Source: Bradyrhizobium sp. U87765 SZCCT0048 (GTDB taxonomy: Bacteria; Pseudomonadota; Alphaproteobacteria; Rhizobiales; Xanthobacteraceae). Taken from it: a stretch of 64,000 nt of DNA. The position numbers were made by a program, and so were the translations under genes. The notes under the pieces are model-generated. The model searched no databases and was not told the origin of the DNA. It saw only the letters and a list, made by a program, of their open reading frames with translations. Positions 18,991 to 27,981 of the stretch are shown here, piece by piece (position 1 is the stretch's first letter; every line of letters begins with the position of its first letter). Location: positions 62,001-126,000 of the forward strand of contig NZ_JAFCMM010000002.1 of assembly GCF_018131225.1 (NCBI RefSeq). Reading direction: 5' to 3'.

Positions 18991-19094
18991 CGCGAGCGCA
19001 AATCGGCCGGCAAATTCCCCCGGACCGCGCCAAGATGCAAGAGGCTTGCGCGCACCCCCTCCCCTTGGTCCCGCGCGATCGCTGTGGCAGCATC

Positions 19095-19892
19095 ATGCAG
19101 ATGAACGATCCCGCGCCCGCCCTTGCCTTCGATGACGTCAGCAAACGCTTCGGCCGGGTCACGGCGGTCGACGGCGTGACGCTCCGCGTCGCGGCCGGCG
19201 AATTCCTGGCCATCGTCGGCGGCTCCGGCTCAGGCAAGACCACGCTGCTGCGGCTCGCCAACCGCCTGATCGACGCCGACGGCGGCGCGGTCCGCGTGTT
19301 CGGCGACGACGTGCGCCACCTCGATCCGATCGCGCTGCGCCGCCGCATCGGCTACGTGTTCCAGAGCGGCGGCCTGTTCCCGCACATGACTGTCGCCGAC
19401 AACATCGGCATCACCCCGCACCTCGTCGGCACGCCCGCCGCCGACATCGCGGCGCGGGTCGATGAACTGATTGATCTCGTGCGGCTCGACCGTGGCCGCC
19501 ACCGGGACGCTTTCCCGCACCAACTGTCCGGTGGCGAACGCCAGCGCGTCGGCGTCGCCCGGGCGCTGGCCGCAAAACCGCGCATGGTGCTGCTCGACGA
19601 GCCGTTCGGCGCGCTTGACCCGCTGACCCGCGACGCGCTGGGGGAGGACTATCGCCGCCTGCACCGCGACCTGTCGCTGACGACCGTGATGATCACCCAC
19701 GATATGGCCGAAGCGGTGCTGCTCGCCGACCGCATCGCGGTGATGCGTGGCGGCCGCCTGCTGGCCCAGGGCAACGCCAGCGATCTCGCCGCGAGCGAGG
19801 ACCCTTACGTGCGCGCGCTGCTGCGCACGCCGCGCCGTCAGGCCGAGCGGCTGCGCGACCTGCTGCCGCCGCTCGCGGACGCCGCCTCGTGA
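19095..19892 (+). CDS. Osmoprotectant-type ABC transporter ATP-binding protein
   Basis: A 265-aa ATPase of the OpuBA/OsmV (quaternary amine) group. Walker A is GGSGSGKTT (about 42-50), the signature LSGGERQRV and Walker B MVLLDEPFGALD. It lacks the C-terminal CBS pair found in longer ProV/OpuAA proteins. The likely start is MQMNDPAP at 19095, with a second ATG at 19101 also possible. Its stop overlaps the ATG of the fused permease gene (TGATG), so the two are co-translated. It is the first gene of a three-gene operon ending in RidA. Confidence 0.92.
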   Translation: MQMNDPAPALAFDDVSKRFGRVTAVDGVTLRVAAGEFLAIVGGSGSGKTTLLRLANRLIDADGGAVRVFGDDVRHLDPIALRRRIGYVFQSGGLFPHMTVADNIGITPHLVGTPAADIAARVDELIDLVRLDRGRHRDAFPHQLSGGERQRVGVARALAAKPRMVLLDEPFGALDPLTRDALGEDYRRLHRDLSLTTVMITHDMAEAVLLADRIAVMRGGRLLAQGNASDLAASEDPYVRALLRTPRRQAERLRDLLPPLADAAS

Positions 19893-21457
19893 TGTCCGGC
19901 GATCCCCGCATTCAGGACGCGCTCGCGCACCTGCCGGACTATCTCGGCGGCCATGTCCGCGTCAGCCTCGTCGCGCTGATGCTCGGCCTCGCCGTCAGCT
20001 TTCCGCTGGCGCTCGTCGCACGCCGCCGTCCGGTGTGGCGCGGCGCCGTGCTCGGCGTCGCCAGCATCGTGCAGACCGTGCCCGGTCTCGCGCTGCTGGC
20101 GCTGTTCTATCCGCTGCTGCTGGCGCTCGCCGCGCTGTCGGCGCGCTGGCTCGGGTTCGGCTTCTCGGCACTCGGCTTCCTGCCGGCGGTGCTGGCGCTC
20201 GCGCTCTACAGCATGCTGCCGGTGCTGCGGAACACGATCACCGGCCTCGACGGCATCGATCCGTCGCTGCGCGAGGCCGCCGACGGCGTCGGCATGACGC
20301 CATGGCAGGCGCTGCGCCTCGTCGAGCTGCCGCTGGCGCTGCCGGTGATCATGGCCGGCATCCGCACCGCGGCGGTGTGGGTGATCGGCACCGCGACACT
20401 GTCGACGCCGATCGGCCAGACAAGTCTTGGCAACTACATCTTCTCGGGGCTGCAGACCCAGAACTGGGTGTTCGTGCTGTTCGGCTGCGCCGCCGCCGCC
20501 CTGCTGGCGCTGATCGTCGACCAGTTGCTGGCGCTGATGGAGAATGGCGTGCGCACCCGCCGCCGCGGCCGCGTCGTCGCCGGCGCTCTCGGGCTGGTGG
20601 CGCTGATCGCCGCAACGCTGGCGCCGGCCCTGGGCCGAACGGCGCCGGCCTACGTGGTCGGCGCCAAGACCTTCACCGAGCAATACATCCTGTCGGCGCT
20701 GATCGCTCAGCGCCTGCAGGCCGCAGGCCATGCCGCCGACACCCGCGAGGGGCTCGGCTCCAACGTCATCTTCGCCGCGCTCGCGCACGGCGACATCGAC
20801 GTCTACGTCGACTATTCCGGCACGCTGTGGGCGACACTGCTGCATCACAGCGACGTGCCGCCGCGCGACCAACTGCTCGCCGACCTCAAGGGCGAGCTCG
20901 CCGCGACCTCCCATGTCACGCTCGCGGGCACCCTCGGCTTCGAGAATGCCTATGCGCTGGTGATGCCGCGCGCCCGCGCGCAGGCGCTCGGCATCCGCAG
21001 CATCGCCGATCTCGCCGGCCATGCCGGCGCGCTGTCGATCGCTGGCGACTACGAGTTCTTCTCCCGCCCGGAATGGGCCGCGCTGACGAAAGCCTACGGC
21101 CTCGCGTTCCGCGCCCAGCGCCAGATGCAGCCTGACTTCATGTACGCCGCGGTCGCCGCCGGCGACGTCGATGTCATCGCCGGCTACACCAGCGACGGCC
21201 TGATCGCGAAGTACGACCTTGTCGTGCTCGACGATCCCAGCCATGCCATCCCGCCTTACGATGCCGTGGTGCTGCTGTCACCGAAGCTTGCCGGCGACGA
21301 GGCGCTGAAGGCAGCGCTGCGGCCGTTGCTCGGCCGCATCGACATCGCCACCATGCGCGAGGCCAACCTGCGCGCCGCCGCCGGCGACGGCGACCGCTCG
21401 GCCAGCGGCGTCGCGCACTGGCTGTGGGAGCGGATTTCGTCCAGCGACAATCAATAG
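19892..21457 (+). CDS. Osmoprotectant-type ABC permease fused to its substrate-binding domain
   Basis: A 521-aa fusion. The N-terminal half (1 to about 245) is a ProW/OpuBB-like permease with six helices and the docking loop REAADGVGMTPWQALRLVEL. After the last helix (ALGLVALIAATLAPALG) the C-terminal half (about 250-515) is an OpuAC/OsmF-like type-II binding domain: VVGAKTFTEQYILSALIAQ, GLGSNVIFAALAHGDIDVYV, YTSDGLIAKYDL. This permease-binding fusion is known in the quaternary-amine transporter family, so one gene supplies both functions. Substrates of relatives include glycine betaine, choline and carnitine; this one is unassigned. Confidence 0.92.
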   Translation: MSGDPRIQDALAHLPDYLGGHVRVSLVALMLGLAVSFPLALVARRRPVWRGAVLGVASIVQTVPGLALLALFYPLLLALAALSARWLGFGFSALGFLPAVLALALYSMLPVLRNTITGLDGIDPSLREAADGVGMTPWQALRLVELPLALPVIMAGIRTAAVWVIGTATLSTPIGQTSLGNYIFSGLQTQNWVFVLFGCAAAALLALIVDQLLALMENGVRTRRRGRVVAGALGLVALIAATLAPALGRTAPAYVVGAKTFTEQYILSALIAQRLQAAGHAADTREGLGSNVIFAALAHGDIDVYVDYSGTLWATLLHHSDVPPRDQLLADLKGELAATSHVTLAGTLGFENAYALVMPRARAQALGIRSIADLAGHAGALSIAGDYEFFSRPEWAALTKAYGLAFRAQRQMQPDFMYAAVAAGDVDVIAGYTSDGLIAKYDLVVLDDPSHAIPPYDAVVLLSPKLAGDEALKAALRPLLGRIDIATMREANLRAAAGDGDRSASGVAHWLWERISSSDNQ

Positions 21458-21467
21458 AGAGCCTCAC

Positions 21468-21893
21468 ATGCCCAACGCCAACGCCGGCACCGCAAGTGTC
21501 TCCCGCATCAACCCGCCCGAACTCGGCACCCCGCCGGGCTACTCGCAAGTGGTCGAGGTCCGCGCCAACCGCCTCGTGTTCATCGCCGGACAGACCGCGC
21601 TCGATGCCTCCGGCGAGATCGTCGGCCGCGGCGACATCGCGGCCCAGGCGGCGCAGGTGTTCCGCAATCTGGAGATCGCGTTGCGCGCGGCCGGCTGCAC
21701 CGCCGCCGACCTCGTCAAGCTGACGGTCTTCCTGCGCGACATGACGCACCTCGCCGCCTACCGCGAGGCGCGCAACCGCTTCTTCGCCACCGTGACACCG
21801 CCCGCGGCTCCGGCGGTGACGCTGGTGGAGGTGTCGCGCCTCTATGGTCCAGACTTTCTCATCGAGATCGAGGCCATCGCCGCAGGCGCCTGA
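21468..21893 (+). CDS. RidA family protein (reactive enamine/imine deaminase-like)
   Basis: A 141-aa YjgF/YER057c/UK114-type protein. It shows the conserved FIAGQTALDASGEIVGRGDI strand, the NLEIALRAAGCTAADLVKLT helix and the C-terminal PAAPAVTLVEVSRLYGPDFL, which places the invariant arginine differently from archetypal RidA (where Arg105 sits in xxVxR); here VSRLYGP supplies it. It begins 10 nt after the importer gene, so it is in the same operon. Deamination of a catabolic intermediate from the imported amine is plausible but unproven. Confidence 0.88.
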   Translation: MPNANAGTASVSRINPPELGTPPGYSQVVEVRANRLVFIAGQTALDASGEIVGRGDIAAQAAQVFRNLEIALRAAGCTAADLVKLTVFLRDMTHLAAYREARNRFFATVTPPAAPAVTLVEVSRLYGPDFLIEIEAIAAGA

Positions 21894-22106
21894 TACCGCC
21901 GGGCGGATTCATCGATGCCGAACCTGCATCGCGCCATCAACCGGGTCGCGCACAGGTTGCGCGCACGAACGCCGCAGCAGCCAAACGTGTGATTCCGATG
22001 GCTTTGTTAACCACGCCCCGGGCGGCGCATCGGGACTTTACCGGATCGCAACCGTACGCCCGTCAGGTGGCCGACAGCCATCACGGCCGCTGACGGATCG
22101 ATTTCG

Positions 22107-24200
22107 ATGCTGCACGACACTGCCTTGCGCGAGTTCTCTTCAGACCTGTCCTACCGGCTGCTGGTGGAGAGCGTCTCCGACTACGCCATCTACATGCTGC
22201 ATCCCGATGGCACGGTAGCCAACTGGAACGCGGGCGCCGAACGCGCCAAGGGCTATGTCGCGGCCGACATCGTCGGGCGGCATTTCTCGGTGTTCTACAC
22301 CGCCGAGGAGCGTGCCGCCGGGCGCCCCGCCGTGGGACTGGCGACCGCCCGCGCCGAAGGCCGCTTCGAGGCGAGGGGCTGGCGATTGCGCAAGGACGGC
22401 AGCCGCTTCTGGGCCCATGTGGTCATCGAGCCGGTCTACCGCGCCGACGGCAGCCTGCTCGGCTTCGCCAAGATCACGCGCGATTGTACCGAACAGAAGC
22501 GGATGGAAGACGCCATCCGGCAGAGCGAGCGGCGCTTCCGCCTGCTGGTCGAGGGCATCACCGACTACGCCATCTACATGCTCGACACCGACGGCACCAT
22601 CGCCAACTGGAACGCCGGCGCCGAGCGCGCCAAGGGTTACACTGCCGACGAGATCGTCGGGCGACACTACAGCCTGTTCTATACGCCGGACGATCGCGCT
22701 GCCGGCTTGCCCGAGCAGAATCTCGCAACCGCGCTCGCCACCGGCAAGTTCGAAGCCGAGGGCTGGCGCCTGCGCAAGGACGGCAGCCGCTTCTGGGCCC
22801 ATGTGGTGATCGATCCGATCTACCAGGAGGACGGCCAGTTGCTCGGCTTCGCCAAGATCACCCGCGACCGCACCGAGCACAACCGCAGCGCCGAGAAGAT
22901 CGCCTACATGGCACGGCACGACGTGCTGACCGGTCTACCGAACCGCGCCCGCTTCATCGAGCGGCTGGATGCGGCGCTCGGTGCAGCGACCGGCACCACC
23001 CGCGTCGCGGTGGTCAACATCGACCTCGACCGCTTCAAGGAAATCAACGACACCTACGGCCACGCCACCGGCGACAAGCTGCTGCAGACGCTGTCGTCGC
23101 GCATGGGCGAGGCGATGTCCGACGGCGAGATGGTCGGCCGCTTCGGCGGCGACGAGTTCGTCGCGGCAAAATCGTTCGAGACCGACACCGCGCTGCGCAG
23201 CTTCATCGCGCGGCTGCAGAAGGCACTGACCGACCCGGTGTCGATCGATCACACCGACTTCACACCCGGCGCCAGCCTCGGCGTCTCGGTCTTTCCGGCG
23301 GATGCCACCGACCGCGACAAGCTGCTCAATAACGCCGACCTTGCGATGTACCGCGCCAAGGAGAGCATCGACGGCAAGATCTGCTTCTACGAAGCCGAGA
23401 TGGACGAGGCCGCGCGCACCCGCCGCGCCATGGCCCGCGACATCTGGACCGCGATGGAGCACAACGAATTCTTCCTGCACTATCAGGTGCAGCGCTCGGT
23501 CGAGACCGAGACGGTGACCGGCTACGAGGCGCTGCTGCGCTGGAATCATCCCACACACGGGTCGGTGTCGCCGGCCGTGTTCATTCCGATCGCCGAGGAA
23601 TGCGGCGCGATCTGCGCCCTCGGCGACTGGGTGCTGGAGACCGCCTGCCGCGAGGCGACCGAATGGCAGCTGACGCGCAAGGTCGCGGTCAACCTGTCGC
23701 CGCTGCAGCTCGCCCATGTCGGCTTCGTCGACACCGTGCGGGCGATCCTGCTCAAGACCGGGCTGCCGGCGCACCGGCTCGAGCTCGAGGTCACCGAATC
23801 CGCTGTGATCGCCGACAAGGTGCGGGCGCTGCACATCCTGCGCCAGCTGCGCGCCATGGGCATCGGCATCGCGCTCGACGATTTCGGCACCGGCTATTCG
23901 TCGCTGGAGACGCTGCGCGCCTTCCCGTTCGACCGCATCAAGCTCGACCGCAGCTTCATCAGCGAGCTGGAGACCAACCGCCAGGCCAAGGCCTTCGTCC
24001 GCGCCATCCTCGCGCTCGGCAACAGCCTCGAGGTCACGGTGCTGGCCGAAGGCGTGGAGACCCACGACCAGATGGCGATCCTGATCGAGGAGGGCTGCAA
24101 CGAGGTGCAGGGCTTCCTGTTCGGCCGACCGACGACACTGGAAAACCTGCATACGGCCGACGGCCAGCCGGCCAAGACGACGGCGCGAGCCGTCGCCTGA
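22107..24200 (+). CDS. PAS-PAS-GGDEF-EAL cyclic-di-GMP signalling protein
   Basis: A 697-aa cytoplasmic protein without membrane segments. Two PAS domains (about 16-135 and 144-263) are followed by a GGDEF domain (motif intact, G347-F351, preceded by GRF) and an EAL domain (E474-L476, then LDDFGTGYSS around residue 590). Both catalytic motifs are intact, so diguanylate cyclase and phosphodiesterase activity are both possible. No RxxD inhibitory site was seen just upstream of GGDEF. The PAS repeats are about 70% identical, with long identical DNA stretches 384 nt apart, so the duplication looks fairly recent. It is monocistronic and ends 3 nt before a convergent GNAT gene. Confidence 0.95.
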   Translation: MLHDTALREFSSDLSYRLLVESVSDYAIYMLHPDGTVANWNAGAERAKGYVAADIVGRHFSVFYTAEERAAGRPAVGLATARAEGRFEARGWRLRKDGSRFWAHVVIEPVYRADGSLLGFAKITRDCTEQKRMEDAIRQSERRFRLLVEGITDYAIYMLDTDGTIANWNAGAERAKGYTADEIVGRHYSLFYTPDDRAAGLPEQNLATALATGKFEAEGWRLRKDGSRFWAHVVIDPIYQEDGQLLGFAKITRDRTEHNRSAEKIAYMARHDVLTGLPNRARFIERLDAALGAATGTTRVAVVNIDLDRFKEINDTYGHATGDKLLQTLSSRMGEAMSDGEMVGRFGGDEFVAAKSFETDTALRSFIARLQKALTDPVSIDHTDFTPGASLGVSVFPADATDRDKLLNNADLAMYRAKESIDGKICFYEAEMDEAARTRRAMARDIWTAMEHNEFFLHYQVQRSVETETVTGYEALLRWNHPTHGSVSPAVFIPIAEECGAICALGDWVLETACREATEWQLTRKVAVNLSPLQLAHVGFVDTVRAILLKTGLPAHRLELEVTESAVIADKVRALHILRQLRAMGIGIALDDFGTGYSSLETLRAFPFDRIKLDRSFISELETNRQAKAFVRAILALGNSLEVTVLAEGVETHDQMAILIEEGCNEVQGFLFGRPTTLENLHTADGQPAKTTARAVA

Positions 24201-24203
24201 CGC

Positions 24204-24662
24204 TTACGACAGCCGGGACAATACCTTGCGCATCTGAACGCAGTCGGCCGCGTCGCCGGCCAGTTCGGCCGTGCTCCACACGAAGCGCTCCCAGCCCATC
24301 TTGTCATAATAGCCGACCGCTTCGGGCGCGGCGTTGACATAAAGCGTATCGATGCCGCGGCCACGGGCGAAATCCTCCACCCGCGCCGACAGCACGCGGC
24401 CATGGCCATGGCGCTGGCGCTCCGCGGCGATCGCCACCAGCCGCACCGCGCCGGTGCCGTCGCCGAAATCGTCGAGCCGCGTGGTGCCGATGGCGCGTCC
24501 CGCCCAGGTCAGCAGCAGGGGATGATGGGCAGGATGGTACTCGTCCATATGCCGGTCGTCGTAGCCGTTGCGGCCCCTGGCGTCCCACAGCACCGTGCGC
24601 CGCAGCGCATGATAATCGCGCCAGTCGGCATCGGTCGTCACCTTGCGGAGAATGTGAATCAT
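24204..24662 (-). CDS. GNAT-family N-acetyltransferase
   Basis: A 152-aa GCN5-related acetyltransferase. The acetyl-CoA binding segment is AERQRHGHGRVLSARVEDFA (about 79-98), followed by LYVNAAPEAVGYYDKMGWER, typical of the family's last strand and helix. The N-terminus (MIHILRKVTTDADWRDYHAL) matches the substrate-side helix. The acceptor is unknown. It is convergent with the c-di-GMP gene, with only 3 nt between the stops. Confidence 0.88.
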   Translation of the reverse strand: MIHILRKVTTDADWRDYHALRRTVLWDARGRNGYDDRHMDEYHPAHHPLLLTWAGRAIGTTRLDDFGDGTGAVRLVAIAAERQRHGHGRVLSARVEDFARGRGIDTLYVNAAPEAVGYYDKMGWERFVWSTAELAGDAADCVQMRKVLSRLS

Positions 24663-24758
24663 GGCGTCACCCGATCGGGGCGGCCGGCCATCTTTCCACC
24701 TGCCAGCGTCCGCCCTACATTTTAACGAATCACATTACATGCGGAAGCGGTCGCGCCG

Positions 24759-25484
24759 ATGACAGAACAACAATCTCGTGCGCCTGTTCTCGCCCAACGG
24801 CGCTTTGCCGCGCGGCGTCATGAATTCGCCGGCCTCGACCTCGCGGCGCGCTTCGCGCTGATCCATCGCACCAACCTGTGGGGAGCAAAGGCATCCCTGT
24901 CCGGCGTCGGCTCGGAGCGCGACGCCACCGCGCTGCTGCGCCGAGACCTGCCCGAATGGCTGCACCGGCTGGGCGTGCGCCACCTGCTCGACCTGCCCTG
25001 CGGCGATTTCGGCTGGATGGCCGAAACCGCGCTCGGCGACATCCGCTATCTCGGCGCCGATATCGTGCCGGCGATCATCTCAGCCAATGCGGCGACCCAT
25101 GGCCAGCCCGGCAAGGTCGACTTCTGCGTGCTCGACGTTGTCGCCGATGCGCTGCCGGCCGCCGATCTGATCCTGTGCCGCGACTGCCTCGTTCACCTGT
25201 CGTTCGAGAACATCGCCCGCGCACTCGCCAACATGCGCCGCTCCGGCGCGCGCTGGCTGCTGACCACCACGTTCCTCGACCTCGGCGACAACAGCGACAT
25301 CGAGGATGGCGACTGGCGGCCGCTCAACTTCACGCGGGCGCCCTTTCATTTTCCGCCGCCGCAGGCCGTTCTCATCGAGGGCTGCACCGAAGCGAACGGC
25401 GATTACGCCGACAAGGCCCTGGGGCTGTGGCCGCTCGCCGGCCTGCCACCGCCCGCTGCGGCCGCCGAGCGCCCCCTCGCCTGA
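24759..25484 (+). CDS. Class I SAM-dependent methyltransferase
   Basis: A 241-aa Rossmann-fold methyltransferase. Motif I is HLLDLPCGDFGWM (about 74-86), with the acidic motif II YLGADIV and the post-I segment DLILCRDCLVHLSFENI. The N-terminal HRTNLWGAKASLSGVGSERD block is seen in a group of uncharacterised methyltransferases. The acceptor molecule is unknown. The upstream 96 nt separate it from the divergent GNAT start. Confidence 0.85.
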   Translation: MTEQQSRAPVLAQRRFAARRHEFAGLDLAARFALIHRTNLWGAKASLSGVGSERDATALLRRDLPEWLHRLGVRHLLDLPCGDFGWMAETALGDIRYLGADIVPAIISANAATHGQPGKVDFCVLDVVADALPAADLILCRDCLVHLSFENIARALANMRRSGARWLLTTTFLDLGDNSDIEDGDWRPLNFTRAPFHFPPPQAVLIEGCTEANGDYADKALGLWPLAGLPPPAAAAERPLA

Positions 25485-25523
25485 CCTGCTTATCAACAGC
25501 CGGCGGACGCTTGCACAACACCG

Positions 25524-26195
25524 CTAGATCTCGTCGCGCATCTCCCGCCAGAACCGCAGCAGCCGCTCGTGGCGCTCGCGCGCCAGCGTCGCGCCGGTCG
25601 CCGTCTGGAAGCCGGAGGCGAGATGCATCAGCTTGGTCTTGAAGTGATCGAGCGCAAAGCGGCGATCGTCGAGCGGCCGCGCCTCACCCTCGGAGTCGAA
25701 CGGATCATAGAGGAGACTGCCGAGGCGGCCGGCGACATAAAAGCGGCGCGCGACGCCGACCGCGCCGATGGCATCGAGCCGGTCGGCGTCCTGCAGGATG
25801 CGCGCCTCCAGCGTTTGCGGCGCGACACCGGCCGAGAAGCTGTGCGCGACGATGGCATGCGCGACCGCCGCGATGCGCTCCTGCGGCCAGCCTTCGGCGG
25901 CAAGACGATCACGCGCAGCATCGGCTGCGAGCCGTGACGCCTGGGCCCGCTGCGGCGAATTCTTTTCCACGGTGACGGCATCGTGCAGCAGAACGGCCGC
26001 GGCGAGCAGTTCGCCATCGCCGCCCTCCGCGGCCTGGATCGCGCGGGCGTTCTTCCACACCCGCAGCAGATGCGCGACGTCATGGGCACCATCGCCGCCG
26101 CCGAGTGCATGCGGCAACAGCCTTATCGCCAGCGCGTGATGGGGCGTGAACGCCGCCGCGGCCATCGCCGCGAGATCATCGGCGGAATGAGACAT
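25524..26195 (-). CDS. HD-domain phosphohydrolase-like protein
   Basis: A 223-aa HD-superfamily protein of the YedJ-like type. Metal ligands appear as HDVAHLLRVWKNA (about 35-47), LLHDAVTV (HD pair about 67-74) and the later DADRLDAIGAVGVAR. The family contains metal-dependent phosphohydrolases acting on nucleotides or other small phosphoesters; this member's substrate is unknown. Start MSHSADDLAA (26195) preferred; an in-frame ATG 12 nt earlier also exists. Confidence 0.85.
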   Translation of the reverse strand: MSHSADDLAAMAAAAFTPHHALAIRLLPHALGGGDGAHDVAHLLRVWKNARAIQAAEGGDGELLAAAVLLHDAVTVEKNSPQRAQASRLAADAARDRLAAEGWPQERIAAVAHAIVAHSFSAGVAPQTLEARILQDADRLDAIGAVGVARRFYVAGRLGSLLYDPFDSEGEARPLDDRRFALDHFKTKLMHLASGFQTATGATLARERHERLLRFWREMRDEI

Positions 26196-26286
26196 ATTCA
26201 GAAACAACTCGAGGCGTGGCGACGATTGCCGGCAATGCGGCCGATGTGACGAAGGCTCCCCGGCACCTTGACCTGAAGCGGAGAGC

Positions 26287-26901
26287 TCATCTGGCCGCGA
26301 TGACCGCAGCGCAGAAGTCGGTGGTGGTCGCAGTCGCGGTGGCCTGAGGCTTGGCGATGACGGCGGGCGGCACGGCTGCCGAGCGAGGCGGCGGTACGGC
26401 CGCAGGATGGGCGGGCGCAGTCTTGCCCTTCACCGCACCGGTCGCCGAAGCCGTCGTGGTCGCGGCAATGGCCGCCGCGGGCGGCGTCGGCTCGACGACA
26501 CGCGTCCAGGTCTCGCCGCCGCACAGCATGCCGTAGGCGATACAGCCCTTGATTTCCAGCGATGTCGGCGACAGCACGCGAATGCTGGCGGTGTAGGTCT
26601 TGCCGTTCTCGGAGTCGTAGACCTCGCCATCCCAGCGATCGGGCTTGCCGGCCGCGGGCTTCATGTCGAGCAGCAGCGGCGCGCCGAGGGTCGGCCGCGA
26701 GCGCTTGGCCGGATCTGGATTCTTGATGTCGAGGCCACCCGGCTCCTTCTCCCAGACAGTCGCTCCCCACAGACGCCCGTTGCAATCCGCGATGCGGATG
26801 CGGGCAAGGCCATGGGCGTCGAGCCATTCCCCCTGGGGGTCGGCCGCCACAGCAGCGCATGGGAGGAGAAGCGAAAGTCCGGCGATAATCAGTTGTCGCA
26901 T
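26287..26901 (-). CDS. DUF2147 domain-containing exported protein
   Basis: A 204-aa protein with a Sec signal peptide (MRQLIIAGLSLLLPCAAVAA, cleaved near residue 20). The DUF2147 domain follows: GEWLDAHGLARIRI, LWGATVWEKEPGGLDIKNPD, GEVYDSENGKTYTASIRV and the closing LEIKGCIAYGMLCGGETWTR. The last third is a low-complexity Ala/Pro/Thr tail, atypical of the domain and probably disordered. It is periplasmic with no known function. An alternative start 27 nt upstream would add MRFSYLERL. Confidence 0.85.
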   Translation of the reverse strand: MRQLIIAGLSLLLPCAAVAADPQGEWLDAHGLARIRIADCNGRLWGATVWEKEPGGLDIKNPDPAKRSRPTLGAPLLLDMKPAAGKPDRWDGEVYDSENGKTYTASIRVLSPTSLEIKGCIAYGMLCGGETWTRVVEPTPPAAAIAATTTASATGAVKGKTAPAHPAAVPPPRSAAVPPAVIAKPQATATATTTDFCAAVIAAR

Positions 26902-27160
26902 CAGCCGTTCCAAATAAGAAAATCGCATCCCCGCACTATTGAAGCCTGTGACCTCGTCCAATGCAAGCCCGCCATGCGAGCGGAGCAGGACGGAACCGGT
27001 AGCGCGCCGACAGGAGCAATCCATGCCTGAAAATCGCGCACGTGCCGGCGCGTGGCCGCCCGGCCCGGAACCATCGCAGCGCTGCGTCATCGCAAAGGGT
27101 ATCGCCCCCTCTCAAATCGCGATAAACGGCAGCCTGTCTCTCACCAGCCGATGGATTGTC

Positions 27161-27835
27161 GTGAACAGCCGCGTGGACCTCTCAGGAATCGAAGCCGTCA
27201 TTTTCGACATGGACGGACTGCTGTTCGACACCGAGCCGCTGATCAAGACGGCCAAGCTCGGCGCCATCCGCGCGCTCGGCTTCGACCTGACGGACGCGTT
27301 CTACGACTCCATGATCGGCGTGCCCGGTCCCGAATGCGACATCCGCATCCAGAACCATTTCGGGCCGGCGTTTCCGATGGAGACCTATCTCACGTCTTAC
27401 CGCAGCGCCTGGACCCGGCGGATCGCCGACGGCGTGCCGCTGAAGGCCGGCGCCGCCGACATCATCCGGCACTTCCACGCCCTCGACATGCCGCTCGGGC
27501 TTGCGACGTCGTCGGGACGCGAGGCGGCGAGCCATCACCTGCACGCCGCCGAGCTGCATCACTACTTCCGCGCCGTCGTCACCCGCAACGACGTCACCCG
27601 CGGCAAGCCGCATCCGGATCTCTACCTCAAGGCGTCGGAGCTGATCGGCGTCACGCCGGAGCGCTGCCTGGCGCTGGAGGACTCCCACAACGGCGTGCGC
27701 GCCGCCCATGCCGCCGGCTGCCGGCCGATCATGGTGCCGGACCTGCTGCAGGCCACCGACGAGATGCACCGCCTGTGCGTCCATGTCGCCGACAATCTGC
27801 ACGATGTCCGCAGGATGTTCGTCAGCGGTCGCTGA
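27161..27835 (+). CDS. HAD-superfamily hydrolase (phosphatase/phosphomutase-like)
   Basis: A 224-aa HAD subfamily IA enzyme. Motif I is DMDGLLFDTEP (about 16-26, nucleophile Asp in DxD), motif II LATSSGR, motif III lysine in RGKPHPDLYL and motif IV LEDSHNGVRAA. The subfamily includes phosphoglycolate phosphatase and beta-phosphoglucomutase. The cap domain matches the GPxCDxxI(R)... type, so a sugar-phosphate phosphatase is the safest call. A GTG start at 27161 gives the normal N-terminal length; upstream in-frame ATGs would add 46-74 residues rich in Arg and Pro that do not look coding. Confidence 0.9.
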   Translation: MNSRVDLSGIEAVIFDMDGLLFDTEPLIKTAKLGAIRALGFDLTDAFYDSMIGVPGPECDIRIQNHFGPAFPMETYLTSYRSAWTRRIADGVPLKAGAADIIRHFHALDMPLGLATSSGREAASHHLHAAELHHYFRAVVTRNDVTRGKPHPDLYLKASELIGVTPERCLALEDSHNGVRAAHAAGCRPIMVPDLLQATDEMHRLCVHVADNLHDVRRMFVSGR

Positions 27836-27981
27836 CGGCGGGCATCGACGGCGTTCGGCCTCCGCCTCCTCGTCCCCCGGGAATGGCTGAGCGATCCCGG
27901 GCTGCGCGGCAACGGCCGCGGCGATCCGCGCATCGGCCGGATGACCACAGCGACACTTGGGTCCGGCACGCCGCGGCGGAT

